A stretch of 64,000 bases of DNA from an uncultured Alistipes sp. GTDB taxonomy: Bacteria; Bacteroidota; Bacteroidia; Bacteroidales; Rikenellaceae. The notes under the pieces were generated by a model. It did not search any database, had not been told where the DNA came from, and saw nothing but the letters and a program-made list of their open reading frames with translations. Position 1 is the stretch's first letter. Every line of letters begins with the position of its first letter. The DNA lies in NCBI GenBank assembly GCA_949285535.1, contig CASDZP010000003.1, positions 1-64,000 of the forward strand, read 5' to 3'. Below are positions 53,282-62,466 of the stretch, in pieces. The position numbers and the translations under genes are program-made.

Positions 53282-54565
53282 ATGGTTAATTGTGCGTTTA
53301 CGATTGTTGCGAAAAATTATGTGGGACTTGCTTCCATATTGGAACAATCGATAAAGAAATATTTTACGGATTTTGACTTTTATATCGTTGTTGCAGACGA
53401 TGTCGATGAAGATTTGAAGTCGTTGTTGCCGTCGAATGTAATTGTTGCGCATGAAAATCTGACAATTAAGGAAGAACTTTGGCGTGATATGTCGTTTAAA
53501 TATGACATAACCGAGTTTTGTACATCAATAAAACCTGCATCATTCAAATACTTTTTTAGTAAAGGTTATGATAAGTGCATATATTTAGACCCAGACATAT
53601 GTTTTTTTAGTTCGATAGGTATAATATATGACATGTTGGATGAAAAATCCATTGTTCTCACACCTCATTTGACCAGACTAGAAAATGTTTTCGGTGGAGA
53701 TTTTACTGAAAAAGGAGTTATGCAAACGGGAGTCTTTAATCTCGGATTTTGCGGATTGAGACGAAATAACATTACAGAAGAGTTGGTAAACTGGTGGTAC
53801 AGTCGCCTAACTACAATGTGCTTTAATGATGTGTCAAAAGGATTATTTACCGATCAAAAGTGGATGGATCTGATTCCATGTTATTTTGGTGAAAATGTAG
53901 CTATATCTAGAAACTTGGGCTTGAATGTGGCACCATGGAATTTTCATGAGCGAGAAATATTCGTAGATAGTGGTGAATATAAAGTCCGATACAGAGGTGA
54001 TGTCGGAAGTAAGGTATATCCGCTTGTTTTTGTACATTATTCAGGGTTTGACTATAAACGGTTGCAAAGCGGAGATATTAGTCGCCTTACAATGGAAAAT
54101 GCAAAGCGTTATAGAGATATAGATGATATAATGAATGTTTACGCACGAGAGTTGCAGGCAAAGTCAGATACTTTCGATAGATTCATATCTCAAAAATATA
54201 GTTATAATTATTATCAAAACGGGGAGCCGATTATGATGTTTCATCGAAAACTATATGTTGGGTTGACTTCCCATGGAGAGAATATCGACAATCCGTTTTC
54301 AACCGAGGAGTACATGTTTTATCAGAAGTTGAAAAATAAAAAAATGATTATTGTTGATGGTCTCTCTAAAGAAAAAGTTACTAAAAAGAATATATCTGGG
54401 ATAGGTGCGAAATTGACTGTCTTTAATAAAGTGTCAAGGTGTGTTTATAAAATATTAGGTTTGAACCGATATTTGCAACTTCTGCGCTTGATGTCAGTGT
54501 TTTCATATAAAGAGAATCAGATACATCTTCTTGATAAAAAATATGACACGTCGAATATATTGTGA
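53282..54565 (+). CDS. GT-A fold glycosyltransferase-like protein with DPD motif
   Basis: 427 residues. The N-terminal VNCAFTIVAKNYVGLASILE and SIKPASFKYFFSKGYDKCIY lead into YLDPDICFFSS, an aspartate motif equivalent to the DxD metal site of GT8-like enzymes. QTGVFNLGFCGLRR, DQKWMDLIPCYF and NVAPWNFHERE follow, with the shape of family-8-type transferases acting on nucleotide sugars. A C-terminal ~130-residue helical extension has no assigned role. AAGGAAGG lies eight bases upstream of the start as a possible ribosome binding site. Confidence 0.75.
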   Translation: MVNCAFTIVAKNYVGLASILEQSIKKYFTDFDFYIVVADDVDEDLKSLLPSNVIVAHENLTIKEELWRDMSFKYDITEFCTSIKPASFKYFFSKGYDKCIYLDPDICFFSSIGIIYDMLDEKSIVLTPHLTRLENVFGGDFTEKGVMQTGVFNLGFCGLRRNNITEELVNWWYSRLTTMCFNDVSKGLFTDQKWMDLIPCYFGENVAISRNLGLNVAPWNFHEREIFVDSGEYKVRYRGDVGSKVYPLVFVHYSGFDYKRLQSGDISRLTMENAKRYRDIDDIMNVYARELQAKSDTFDRFISQKYSYNYYQNGEPIMMFHRKLYVGLTSHGENIDNPFSTEEYMFYQKLKNKKMIIVDGLSKEKVTKKNISGIGAKLTVFNKVSRCVYKILGLNRYLQLLRLMSVFSYKENQIHLLDKKYDTSNIL

Positions 54566-54577
54566 TGTGTTTTGTAA

Positions 54578-55666
54578 ATGAAGGATTCATTATTATACAT
54601 AGGCGAGTCAATTAAGAAAGCCTCTAATGGTGGTGATGTGGTGAACAACAGAAACATCGCCGCGTTAAAGGCTTGTTTCGGTAATGGGTTTTATCATTAC
54701 GAACTGTTTAATAGGTCTCGGTTGATTACATTCTTGAGGCTTATTTTAGGGTTTGTCGGATTTGTAGGTTTATCTGATTTATTTAAAATAAGTTCTTTCA
54801 TAAAGAAAAATAATATAGATATCATATTCCTATGGAGTTCTAAATTAGGTCGTGTCGCAAAATATATTAAACGAAGGCATCCCAATGTCCAAGTCGTTAC
54901 TTTTTTCCATAATGTCGAAAAGCAATATTATGCAGAGGAATCTAAAGTGACAACGGGACTCAAACTGAAACTTATAAAACATGTAGTTTGTAAGAATGAA
55001 TCTGATGCCGTAGAGTATAGCGACACACTAATAACTTTAAACGATAGAGATAGTAATTTACTTGATATTTTTTATGGTAAAAAGGCCTCGTTTAATTTAC
55101 CTACTACTTTTGAGGATAAATATGATGAAAACAAGACTTTGTTTTATGCGTCCCAAAAAGATAAAACATTTGATCTGTTATTTGTAGGGTATAATTTTTA
55201 TGCAAATGTAGAAGGCCTTAGATGGTTTATCGAAAATGTACTTCCTGAGTTGTCCAATGTGCGTCTTACCATTGTAGGAAAAGATATGGAACAGGCATTT
55301 CATTCCGAGAATAATATTCGGGTGCATGGATTTGTGAAAGATTTGTCGGAATATTATTATCGCACGGATATAGTGGTATTGCCGATATTTATCGGTGGCG
55401 GAATGAAAACTAAGACAGCAGAGGCTTTGATGTACGGAACTGCGATTGTGGGTACATCAGAAGCCTTTGAGGGGTATGATTTGGAATATGATAAAATAGG
55501 CGGCTTGGCTGATGATGCGGAAAAGATGATTGAACATATCAAAAGACTTCAGAAGAGTCACACATTTGTAGAAACTGCAAAATCCTATTCAAGGAGTGTC
55601 TTTTTAGAAAAATATTCATTATCTTCAACGATAGAAAAAGTCGCTAAAGAGTTGTGTCATGAATAG
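54578..55666 (+). CDS. Glycosyltransferase family 1/4 protein
   Basis: 362-residue GT-B enzyme. The acceptor domain contains KKASNGGDVVNNRNIAALK. The donor domain has LLFVGYNFYANVEGLRWFIE, LTIVGKDMEQAF, VRVHGFVKDLSEYYYRTDIV (present as IRVHGFVKDLSEYYYRTDIV) and LPIFIGGGMKTKTAEALMYG, the sugar-nucleotide site. The layout resembles GT4 enzymes with a GGMK loop. It overlaps the next gene by eight bases. Confidence 0.85.
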   Translation: MKDSLLYIGESIKKASNGGDVVNNRNIAALKACFGNGFYHYELFNRSRLITFLRLILGFVGFVGLSDLFKISSFIKKNNIDIIFLWSSKLGRVAKYIKRRHPNVQVVTFFHNVEKQYYAEESKVTTGLKLKLIKHVVCKNESDAVEYSDTLITLNDRDSNLLDIFYGKKASFNLPTTFEDKYDENKTLFYASQKDKTFDLLFVGYNFYANVEGLRWFIENVLPELSNVRLTIVGKDMEQAFHSENNIRVHGFVKDLSEYYYRTDIVVLPIFIGGGMKTKTAEALMYGTAIVGTSEAFEGYDLEYDKIGGLADDAEKMIEHIKRLQKSHTFVETAKSYSRSVFLEKYSLSSTIEKVAKELCHE

Positions 55667-56771
55667 CAAACGTGTCATATTATTGCGGTCAATAGATATG
55701 TTGCCCGATCCAAGGGTTGAGAAGTATGTCGATTATTATAAAAAAAATAATGTCGGATATACTCTTGTCGGTTGGAATCGGTCAAATAAAGATCTGAAAA
55801 AAGACAATACTTTGTATTTTAATTGTCCGGCAGGATTCGGCGATGGCATGGGAAATGTAAAGAACATATTGAGGTTCAATAAATTCTTATTCAAAGTATT
55901 GACTAAGAAAAGAAAAGAGTATGATGTGATACATGCGTGTGACTTCGATACGGTGTTACCCGCCTTATTTGCCAAATTACTGTGGCGTAAACGTGTCGTG
56001 TTTGATATTTTTGACTGGTATACGGATTCACGAGACATAAGCAATTCATTTGTTTCCGGTTGCGTTAAGTTTTTGGAAAAAGTTGCGTTACGTTTATCGG
56101 ATTATGTGATAATTTGCGACGAAGAGAGAAAAGCTCAGTTGCCGTTAACCCTTTCGGATGACAAATTGAAAGTCATGCCGAATATTCCGTCGTTTGACGC
56201 CTCTTATGCTCAGTGTAACGCGGTTAAATCTGATTCAACCTATATTGTAAAAGTCTCTTATGTAGGGATTCTTGGTGGCGGACGTGGGCTTGATAACATG
56301 CTTGAATTTTTCGCTGAAAACAAACAATATCGCCTCGATATAGCAGGATTCGGAGAACTATACGATTTGGTCGTTAAGTATGCCAACAGATGTGATAATA
56401 TCGTCTATCACGGAAAAGTTTCTTATTCTGACTCCTTGAAGATAATGCATGATAGTGATCTGATTTTTGCAATGTATTATAAAATAAACAGAAATCATAT
56501 TTTTGCCGCACCAAATAAATATTACGAGGGGTTGTTTTTGGGGAGACCTATTGTGACGACCGAGGGAACGAGTATTGGTAACAAAACGGAAAAGTATCAT
56601 ACAGGATTTGTCATTGGGGAAGATGTCGATTCAATTAAAAAATTGTTTTCTTCAATAGACAAAAAAATGATTGAAGAATACGGCATAAATGCCAAAACAC
56701 TTTGGAATGCCAAATACATTGATTATATCAATGATTTTATGGCAAATGAATACACAAAAATGATATCATGA
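55659..56771 (+). CDS. Glycosyltransferase family 4 protein
   Basis: 370-residue GT-B enzyme. N-terminal ILLRSIDMLPDPRVEKYVD and YDVIHACDFDTVLPALFAK are typical of glycan-locus GT4 proteins. VSYVGILGGGRGLDNMLEFF opens the donor domain and ANKYYEGLFLGRPIVTTEGT is the donor-site region. The specific linkage cannot be read. It overlaps wecB by four bases. Confidence 0.85.
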   Translation: MNSKRVILLRSIDMLPDPRVEKYVDYYKKNNVGYTLVGWNRSNKDLKKDNTLYFNCPAGFGDGMGNVKNILRFNKFLFKVLTKKRKEYDVIHACDFDTVLPALFAKLLWRKRVVFDIFDWYTDSRDISNSFVSGCVKFLEKVALRLSDYVIICDEERKAQLPLTLSDDKLKVMPNIPSFDASYAQCNAVKSDSTYIVKVSYVGILGGGRGLDNMLEFFAENKQYRLDIAGFGELYDLVVKYANRCDNIVYHGKVSYSDSLKIMHDSDLIFAMYYKINRNHIFAAPNKYYEGLFLGRPIVTTEGTSIGNKTEKYHTGFVIGEDVDSIKKLFSSIDKKMIEEYGINAKTLWNAKYIDYINDFMANEYTKMIS

Positions 56772-57895
56772 GAAAGAAGATATTATTGGTTTTCGGAACG
56801 AGACCTGAAGCCATAAAGATGGCTCCTCTTTATAAAAAACTTAAGCAGCAAGAGGCATCGTTTGATACTCGTGTGTGTGTTACCGCACAGCATAGGGAGA
56901 TGTTGGATCAGGTGTTGGATTTTTTCTCCATAAAACCTGATTATGACTTGAACCTAATGAAGCCCAATCAGACATTAAACGGTATATGGGCTGATGTGTT
57001 GTTGGGGTTGAAGCCGATAGTTGACGAATGGAAACCAGACTGGGTTTTGGTCCATGGTGATACTGCGACCTCGACGGTCGCTGCGATAACATCATTTTTT
57101 TCAGGATGTAAAGTCGGTCATGTAGAGGCTGGTCTGAGAACTTACAATAAGTTGTCGCCTTTCCCGGAGGAGATGAACCGTCAGATAACAGGTAGAGTGG
57201 CAGACCTTCATTTTGCTCCCACAAGGACAAGTGCTGATAATCTGTTAAAAGAAAACATAGACGAGAAAACGATACATATAACCGGAAATACAGTGATTGA
57301 CGCTCTTTTCGAGAGTGTTTCGATAGTTACATCCGATAAGTATACGAATGACGAAATTGAACATTTGAAAACTATTTTGGATTCGGATAAAAAACTTATA
57401 CTGGTTACCGGTCACAGACGAGAAAACTTTGGTCAAGGTTTTGTCAATATATGTGAGGCGATAAGAGATGTGGCAAAAAGTCGTCCGGATGTGCAGGTAT
57501 TATATCCGGTTCATTTGAATCCTAACGTACAGAGACCTGTAAATGAGATATTGAGCGGACTTGAGAATGTTAGATTGGTATCTCCGTTAAGTTATCCGAG
57601 CTTTGTATGGGTGATGAACCGAGCTGAAATTATAATAACAGACAGTGGCGGAGTTCAGGAAGAGGCTCCTTCTTTGGGTAAACCCGTGCTTGTTATGCGA
57701 GATACGACTGAACGACCTGAAGCAGTCGAACATGGAACTGTTTTATTGGTTGGAACTGACAAAAATAAGATAAAAGAGATGACATTTCGATTGTTAGATG
57801 ATAATGAAATGTATCTTAAGATGAGCCAAATAGATAATCCTTATGGGGATGGTAAGGCGTGCGACAGAATTGTTTCTGTTTTAGCCAAGGCATAA
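56768..57895 (+). CDS. wecB: UDP-N-acetylglucosamine 2-epimerase (non-hydrolysing)
   Basis: 375-residue enzyme that interconverts UDP-GlcNAc and UDP-ManNAc. Motifs are LVFGTRPEAIKMAPLYKKL at residue 6, WVLVHGDTATSTVAA, VGHVEAGLRTYNKLSPFPEE, LVTGHRRENFGQG and TDSGGVQEEAPSLGKPVLVM. Length and sequence are typical. It supplies ManNAc, or with a dehydrogenase not seen here ManNAcA, for the glycan. Confidence 0.95.
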   Translation: MRKKILLVFGTRPEAIKMAPLYKKLKQQEASFDTRVCVTAQHREMLDQVLDFFSIKPDYDLNLMKPNQTLNGIWADVLLGLKPIVDEWKPDWVLVHGDTATSTVAAITSFFSGCKVGHVEAGLRTYNKLSPFPEEMNRQITGRVADLHFAPTRTSADNLLKENIDEKTIHITGNTVIDALFESVSIVTSDKYTNDEIEHLKTILDSDKKLILVTGHRRENFGQGFVNICEAIRDVAKSRPDVQVLYPVHLNPNVQRPVNEILSGLENVRLVSPLSYPSFVWVMNRAEIIITDSGGVQEEAPSLGKPVLVMRDTTERPEAVEHGTVLLVGTDKNKIKEMTFRLLDDNEMYLKMSQIDNPYGDGKACDRIVSVLAKA

Positions 57896-57910
57896 AGCTG
57901 ATATTAAATT

Positions 57911-58999
57911 ATGACAATATATGTTTTGATATTGGCAATACTGTTTGTATTGTCTTTTATCGAGATCGTAACTCATGATAAAAAGTTCTCTAAAGCAGGG
58001 TTTCTTTTTGTCGTGTTTATGTTCTTTATATTGTCGTTTATAAGATGGGAAACCGGAACAGACTGGACATCTTATTATAAAATGTATGGTTGGATATCTG
58101 TCCCGTGGGAAAATTTTGACAACGGAATGGAGTCAGGATTTAACTTTGTGAATCATCTGGGAAAGATGTTGTTCGATAGTTATACCGGAGTCCTTTTTTT
58201 GTTTTCCGTAATATTGTATCTATCCACAATACGTTTTGTGTCAAAACTGTCGTATTATCCGATAGCAACCATGTTATGGTATTATTGTATCGCCTTTGCC
58301 GGTATGTTTTACGTTAGGCAGAATATAGCATTGGCGTTACTTTTGGTATCTTTGGTTTTTGTCGATAGAAAGAAGTTTTTCCCTTTCCTGTTTTTTGTGT
58401 TTTTAGCATCCCTTTTTCACAGAACGGCATGGATATTCTTGATTGTTTATCCAATCTATCATAGATATTATAAAACAAAGACATTGATTATTTTGACATT
58501 CTTGTTTGTTGTGGTGGGGCTCGGTTTGTCAAAATATCTATTGTCATTTATCGGTAGTTTGGGACTTGGCGTCGTTTCTAAAAAGTTGGAAAGCTATTTG
58601 GAAATGGGTTTGGACGAAGGTAGTACAACCATTTCTACAACATTGATTTTGGTAAAGGGATTTATAAATAAGGCATTTCTTTTGTTTGTCTATTTTGTGT
58701 TTCTTGATAAATATCGTAAAATAGATAATAGATTGAACGGTCTTATGAATGTATATATGTTGGGTGTAATGCTTTATTGCATTACTCTCCCTTTGAGCGT
58801 TTCATTGGCACGTATAGCTGTTTATATGGATATTGTGCAAATTTTCATATCTTCATATTTACTATATATCCAAAAAGGTTTAAAAAGTAGGATACTGTTG
58901 TTTATATTGTTGACAGTTTATTATTCTTTTAGACTTTATTCTTCAATAAATATGTTTAAGCCGGAATTTATCCCATTTGAGACAATTTTTGAATATTGA
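57911..58999 (+). CDS. wzy: EpsG/Wzy-type polysaccharide polymerase
   Basis: 362-residue membrane protein with about ten helices. The EpsG-family marks are present: SFIRWETGTDWTSYYKMY near residue 42, a MFYVRQNIALALLLVS segment and SLFHRTAWIFL. It would polymerise lipid-linked repeat units in the periplasm under Wzz control. Low sequence conservation is normal for the family. It is spaced 15 bases from wecB. Confidence 0.85.
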   Translation: MTIYVLILAILFVLSFIEIVTHDKKFSKAGFLFVVFMFFILSFIRWETGTDWTSYYKMYGWISVPWENFDNGMESGFNFVNHLGKMLFDSYTGVLFLFSVILYLSTIRFVSKLSYYPIATMLWYYCIAFAGMFYVRQNIALALLLVSLVFVDRKKFFPFLFFVFLASLFHRTAWIFLIVYPIYHRYYKTKTLIILTFLFVVVGLGLSKYLLSFIGSLGLGVVSKKLESYLEMGLDEGSTTISTTLILVKGFINKAFLLFVYFVFLDKYRKIDNRLNGLMNVYMLGVMLYCITLPLSVSLARIAVYMDIVQIFISSYLLYIQKGLKSRILLFILLTVYYSFRLYSSINMFKPEFIPFETIFEY

Positions 59000-59066
59000 T
59001 AGTATAATTCTGTTGCTGTTCTAAATGTTTAAGATGAACGGATTTATTAACGTTAAAATAGAGGAC

Positions 59067-60206
59067 ATGGAAATAAAAAAAATATTATTTTGTGATAATG
59101 ATTTGTGGAGTTTGTTAAATTTCAGAGGTCATGTTTTTACACGCTTGTATCAGAACGGATATTCTGTTGCTTTGGTTGCGCCACGACCGAATAATGATAT
59201 GGTATTATCTAAAATTCCAGATGGGGTAAAATATTATCCTATAGATATAGACAGATGTGGTAAAAGTGTTTATAATGATTTGAAATATATGCGTCAGTTA
59301 TATCGTATATACAAGCAAGAACGACCTGACTATATCTTCCATTATACCATTAAGCCTAATATTTATGGAACTATTGCGGCAAAATCGCTTGGAATTCCTT
59401 GTACGAATATGGTTGCCGGATTAGGGTATGTTTTTAATGACGGAGGTATCTTGTCAAAACTGATTATCGCATTATATCGCTTTTCAATGAGGAAAGCAGA
59501 TAAAGTAATGTGTTTGAATTCAGAGAATAGAGACACGCTTTTGAGAAAAGGATTTTGTAAATCAGAAAATATGATTTTATTGGAGGGGGGAGAAGGTGTT
59601 GACACTAGCTTATTCCATAGTGATGTGGTGCCTATTTCAGACTCTGGAGAGACTGTATTTTTATTTGTTGGGCGATTGCTCGTAGATAAAGGCGTTAGAA
59701 TTCTTGTAGATGCGGTGCGGTTGTTGAAACAACAAAATACATATAATTTTAAATGTTGTGCAATAGGTCCTATTGATTTGTCGTATCCCGGACATGTCGG
59801 AGCCGAAGAAGTAAAAAGGTATGAAGAACAAGGGATAATGGAGTATTGGGGACAAACAGATTGTATTTCAAAAGTTTTAAATCAATCTAATATTGTAGTC
59901 GTTATTCCATCATATTATTTTGAAGGGATGAATAGATCTTTAATGGAGGCTTGTGCAATGGGTAAACCAATTATTACTACGGACATCGCCGGATGTAGGG
60001 AATTGGTTGATTCAGGGAAAAACGGTTTTACTGTTCCTCCTCGTGATCCTGAAGCGTTAGCGGATGCGATGAAAAAATACTTACAATTGACAACTGAACA
60101 AAAAAGAGAATTTTCTGTACATAGTCGAGAAAAAGCGGAGCGTGTTTTTGATATAAATAAAGTTTTTACAGTGTACGATAAAATATTGGAAGAAGCAAGT
60201 AAATAA
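59067..60206 (+). CDS. Glycosyltransferase family 4 protein (last gene of the locus)
   Basis: 379-residue GT-B enzyme. The start LFCDNDLWSLLNFRGHVFTRL and the block FHYTIKPNIYGTIAAKSLGI, NMVAGLGYVF resemble enzymes that add an N-acetylated sugar to a lipid-linked acceptor, such as the PglA/WbpH-like group. The donor site is YYFEGMNRSLMEACAMGKPI. An in-frame ATG at 59025 would add 14 residues; the ATG at 59067 matches the usual start. The stop codon lies inside the shared terminator. Confidence 0.85.
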   Translation: MEIKKILFCDNDLWSLLNFRGHVFTRLYQNGYSVALVAPRPNNDMVLSKIPDGVKYYPIDIDRCGKSVYNDLKYMRQLYRIYKQERPDYIFHYTIKPNIYGTIAAKSLGIPCTNMVAGLGYVFNDGGILSKLIIALYRFSMRKADKVMCLNSENRDTLLRKGFCKSENMILLEGGEGVDTSLFHSDVVPISDSGETVFLFVGRLLVDKGVRILVDAVRLLKQQNTYNFKCCAIGPIDLSYPGHVGAEEVKRYEEQGIMEYWGQTDCISKVLNQSNIVVVIPSYYFEGMNRSLMEACAMGKPIITTDIAGCRELVDSGKNGFTVPPRDPEALADAMKKYLQLTTEQKREFSVHSREKAERVFDINKVFTVYDKILEEASK

Positions 60207-60239
60207 AAAAGAGCCCAATCGGGCTCTTTTTTATTTACT
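60198..60239. terminator. Bidirectional terminator between convergent glycan operons
   Basis: Perfect 19-bp stem AGTAAATAAAAAAGAGCCC / GGGCTCTTTTTTATTTACT, loop AATC. It includes the stop codon of the plus-strand glycosyltransferase gene and ends 14 bases before the rfbB stop. Confidence 0.93.
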
Positions 60240-60252
60240 CCTTTATTGTGAG

Positions 60253-61314
60253 TTAGCGGTTTTTGTACATTGATTCGTAGTATTTTTCGTACTCGCCGGA
60301 GGTGATGTTGTCCATCCATGCCTGGTTTTCGAGGTACCATTTGACCGTGAATTCGATGCCTTCCTCAAACTGGAGGCTCGGTTCCCAACCGAGTTCGTTT
60401 TTCAGTTTACGGGAATCTATCGCATAACGCAGGTCGTGACCCGCTCTATCCGTTACATAGGTGATAAGGTCAAGACTTGCGCCTTCGGGATTGCCCAAAA
60501 GTTTGTCAACCGTCTTGATTAAGACCTTTATCAGGTCGATGTTCTTCCATTCGTTGAAACCGCCGATGTTGTAGGTCTCGGCAATCTTGCCTTTATGGAA
60601 AATAAGGTCTATCGCATGGGCGTGATCGACTACATAAAGCCAGTCGCGTACGTTCTCGCCTTTGCCATATACCGGAAGAGGTCTTCTGTGGCGGATATTG
60701 TTGATGAACAGCGGTATCAGTTTTTCGGGGAACTGATAGGGTCCGTAGTTGTTCGAGCAGTTGGTGACTATGGTAGGTATGCCGTATGTGTCGTGGAACG
60801 CACGTACAAAATGGTCACTTGACGCCTTTGAGGCGGAATAGGGACTGTGAGGGTCATATTTGGTTGTCTCCGTGAAGAGAGTCCCGTCAAACTGCAACGC
60901 ACCGTAAACTTCGTCGGTTGAGATATGATAGAAGAGTTTGTCATAGTAGTTGCCTTCCCATTTGACTTTTGCCGCTTGAAGTAATGAGAGTGTACCCATT
61001 ACGTTGGTGCGGGCAAAGGTGAACGGGTCTTTGATTGAGCGGTCAACATGACTTTCCGCCGCAAGGTGAATTACGCCGTCAATTTCATGTTTGTCGAACA
61101 ACTCGCACATCTTTTCATAGTCGCAGATGTCGGCTTTCTCGAACACATAGTTGGGTTTGTCTTCTATATCGACAAGGTTTGCCAAATTACCCGCGTATGT
61201 CAGCTTGTCGAGATTGACGATGCGGTAGTCGGGGTATTTGTTGACCATAAGACGGACAACGTGCGAACCGATGAATCCTGCGCCGCCTGTTATCAGTATG
61301 TTTCTTTTTGCCAT
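60253..61314 (-). CDS. rfbB: dTDP-glucose 4,6-dehydratase
   Basis: 353-residue extended SDR enzyme converting dTDP-glucose to dTDP-4-keto-6-deoxyglucose, the second step to dTDP-L-rhamnose. It shows the NAD loop GGAGFIGSHVV at residue 8, HLAAESHVDRSI, STDEVYGAL with the catalytic Asp-Glu, and YSASKASSDHFVR (Tyr-x3-Lys). It is the last gene of the rfbACDB group, separated from rfbD by 276 bases with phased T-tracts. No minus-strand consensus promoter was found in that gap. Confidence 0.96.
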   Translation of the reverse strand: MAKRNILITGGAGFIGSHVVRLMVNKYPDYRIVNLDKLTYAGNLANLVDIEDKPNYVFEKADICDYEKMCELFDKHEIDGVIHLAAESHVDRSIKDPFTFARTNVMGTLSLLQAAKVKWEGNYYDKLFYHISTDEVYGALQFDGTLFTETTKYDPHSPYSASKASSDHFVRAFHDTYGIPTIVTNCSNNYGPYQFPEKLIPLFINNIRHRRPLPVYGKGENVRDWLYVVDHAHAIDLIFHKGKIAETYNIGGFNEWKNIDLIKVLIKTVDKLLGNPEGASLDLITYVTDRAGHDLRYAIDSRKLKNELGWEPSLQFEEGIEFTVKWYLENQAWMDNITSGEYEKYYESMYKNR

Positions 61315-61449
61315 GTGTCGTAATTTTTTGTCGTAGGTATGGGGGCTTCATTGTAAAATCTTACCGATTTGATGAATATATTTGTTCGGTAGCCATTTTT
61401 ACAAAAGAGAGCTAACCCAATGCACTATTTGTCCTTTATATGTAGTGCG

Positions 61450-61560
61450 TTTTATGCTTCGTTTTTTGATGTTTTTATGCTGTTTTTATGTTGCCTTTTG
61501 TCCTGTTTTTATCCTGTTTTGTGCTGTTTATGTTGTTCCTAACGCTTTTTATGTTGTTTT
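61450..61560. promoter_or_regulatory. Phased T-tracts, predicted curved DNA
   Basis: About eleven runs of three to six T have centres near 61451, 61464, 61474, 61485, 61497, 61508, 61518, 61528, (61538), 61548 and 61558. The mean spacing is close to 10.6 bases, the helical repeat. Such phasing produces strong intrinsic curvature. It lies 136-246 bases upstream of the rfbB start. The rest of the gap (61315-61449, 61561-61590) holds no recognisable gene. Confidence 0.7.
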
Positions 61561-61590
61561 GACTTCGGGTGATTTCAATATCGTTTTACA

Positions 61591-62466
61591 TTATTTAAGA
61601 ACACCCAATTCTGCGAGGCATTTTTTGAGAGAATCACGCCAATATGGAGGTATTATGCCGAATGTCTCTTTGAATTTGCGTTTGTCGAGAACGGAGTAGT
61701 GTGGGCGTTCGACCTTACTCGGAAATTCAGACGAACGGCAGGGTGATATGACGCATTTGTCGTTACCTGCGAGGGTTGCCGTTTCACGAGCCAGGTCGTA
61801 CCAGGTGCATACTCCCTCATTGGTGTAGTGATATATGCCGTCATGACCTTCATACAGCGATTTTTCCACTATCTCGAATATGGCGTCTGCAAGGTCGCCA
61901 GCGTATGTGGGTGAACCTGTCTGGTCGAATACGACGTTGAGGCGTTCTTTTTCGCTTGTCAGTCGCAACATTGTTTTAACGAAATTGTTGCCGAATGCGG
62001 AGTATAGCCATGCGGTTCTTATTATGATGTGGTGACATCCGCTTGCCTCTACCGCCTTTTCGCCGTCGAGTTTGGTGCGGCCGTAAACGCCTAACGGTGA
62101 GGTTGCGTCAGATTCGCTTTTGGGTGTGTTGCCGTCACCGCCGAAGACGTAGTCTGTCGATACGTGTATGAGTGTCGCACCGCTTTTTGCGCACTCTTCG
62201 GCAAGATAAGAGACTGCCGTTTTGTTTATCAGTTCGGCACATTTGGCGTCATCCTCCGCTTTGTCCACATTGGTGTAGGCGGCGCAGTTGACTATTATGT
62301 CGGGTTTCTCGGTATCGAAAAATCGGCTTACCGCCTCTTTGTCCGTAAGGTCAAGTTCAGCGACGTCGGTGGCGAGCCATTTGTTCGCAGAGTTTTTCGA
62401 CAACATGTCGAGATGAGTGCCGAGCTGTCCGTGGGCGCCCGTTATGACGATTTTTTTAACGCTCAT
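61591..62466 (-). CDS. rfbD: dTDP-4-dehydrorhamnose reductase
   Basis: 291-residue SDR enzyme that reduces dTDP-4-keto-L-rhamnose to dTDP-L-rhamnose. It shows TGAHGQLGTHL at residue 9, VNCAAYTNVDKAEDD, HVSTDYVFGGDG and YGRTKLDGEKAV (Tyr-x3-Lys), plus QTGSPTYAGDLA. It starts inside the 3' end of rfbC (11-base overlap). Confidence 0.95.
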   Translation of the reverse strand: MSVKKIVITGAHGQLGTHLDMLSKNSANKWLATDVAELDLTDKEAVSRFFDTEKPDIIVNCAAYTNVDKAEDDAKCAELINKTAVSYLAEECAKSGATLIHVSTDYVFGGDGNTPKSESDATSPLGVYGRTKLDGEKAVEASGCHHIIIRTAWLYSAFGNNFVKTMLRLTSEKERLNVVFDQTGSPTYAGDLADAIFEIVEKSLYEGHDGIYHYTNEGVCTWYDLARETATLAGNDKCVISPCRSSEFPSKVERPHYSVLDKRKFKETFGIIPPYWRDSLKKCLAELGVLK

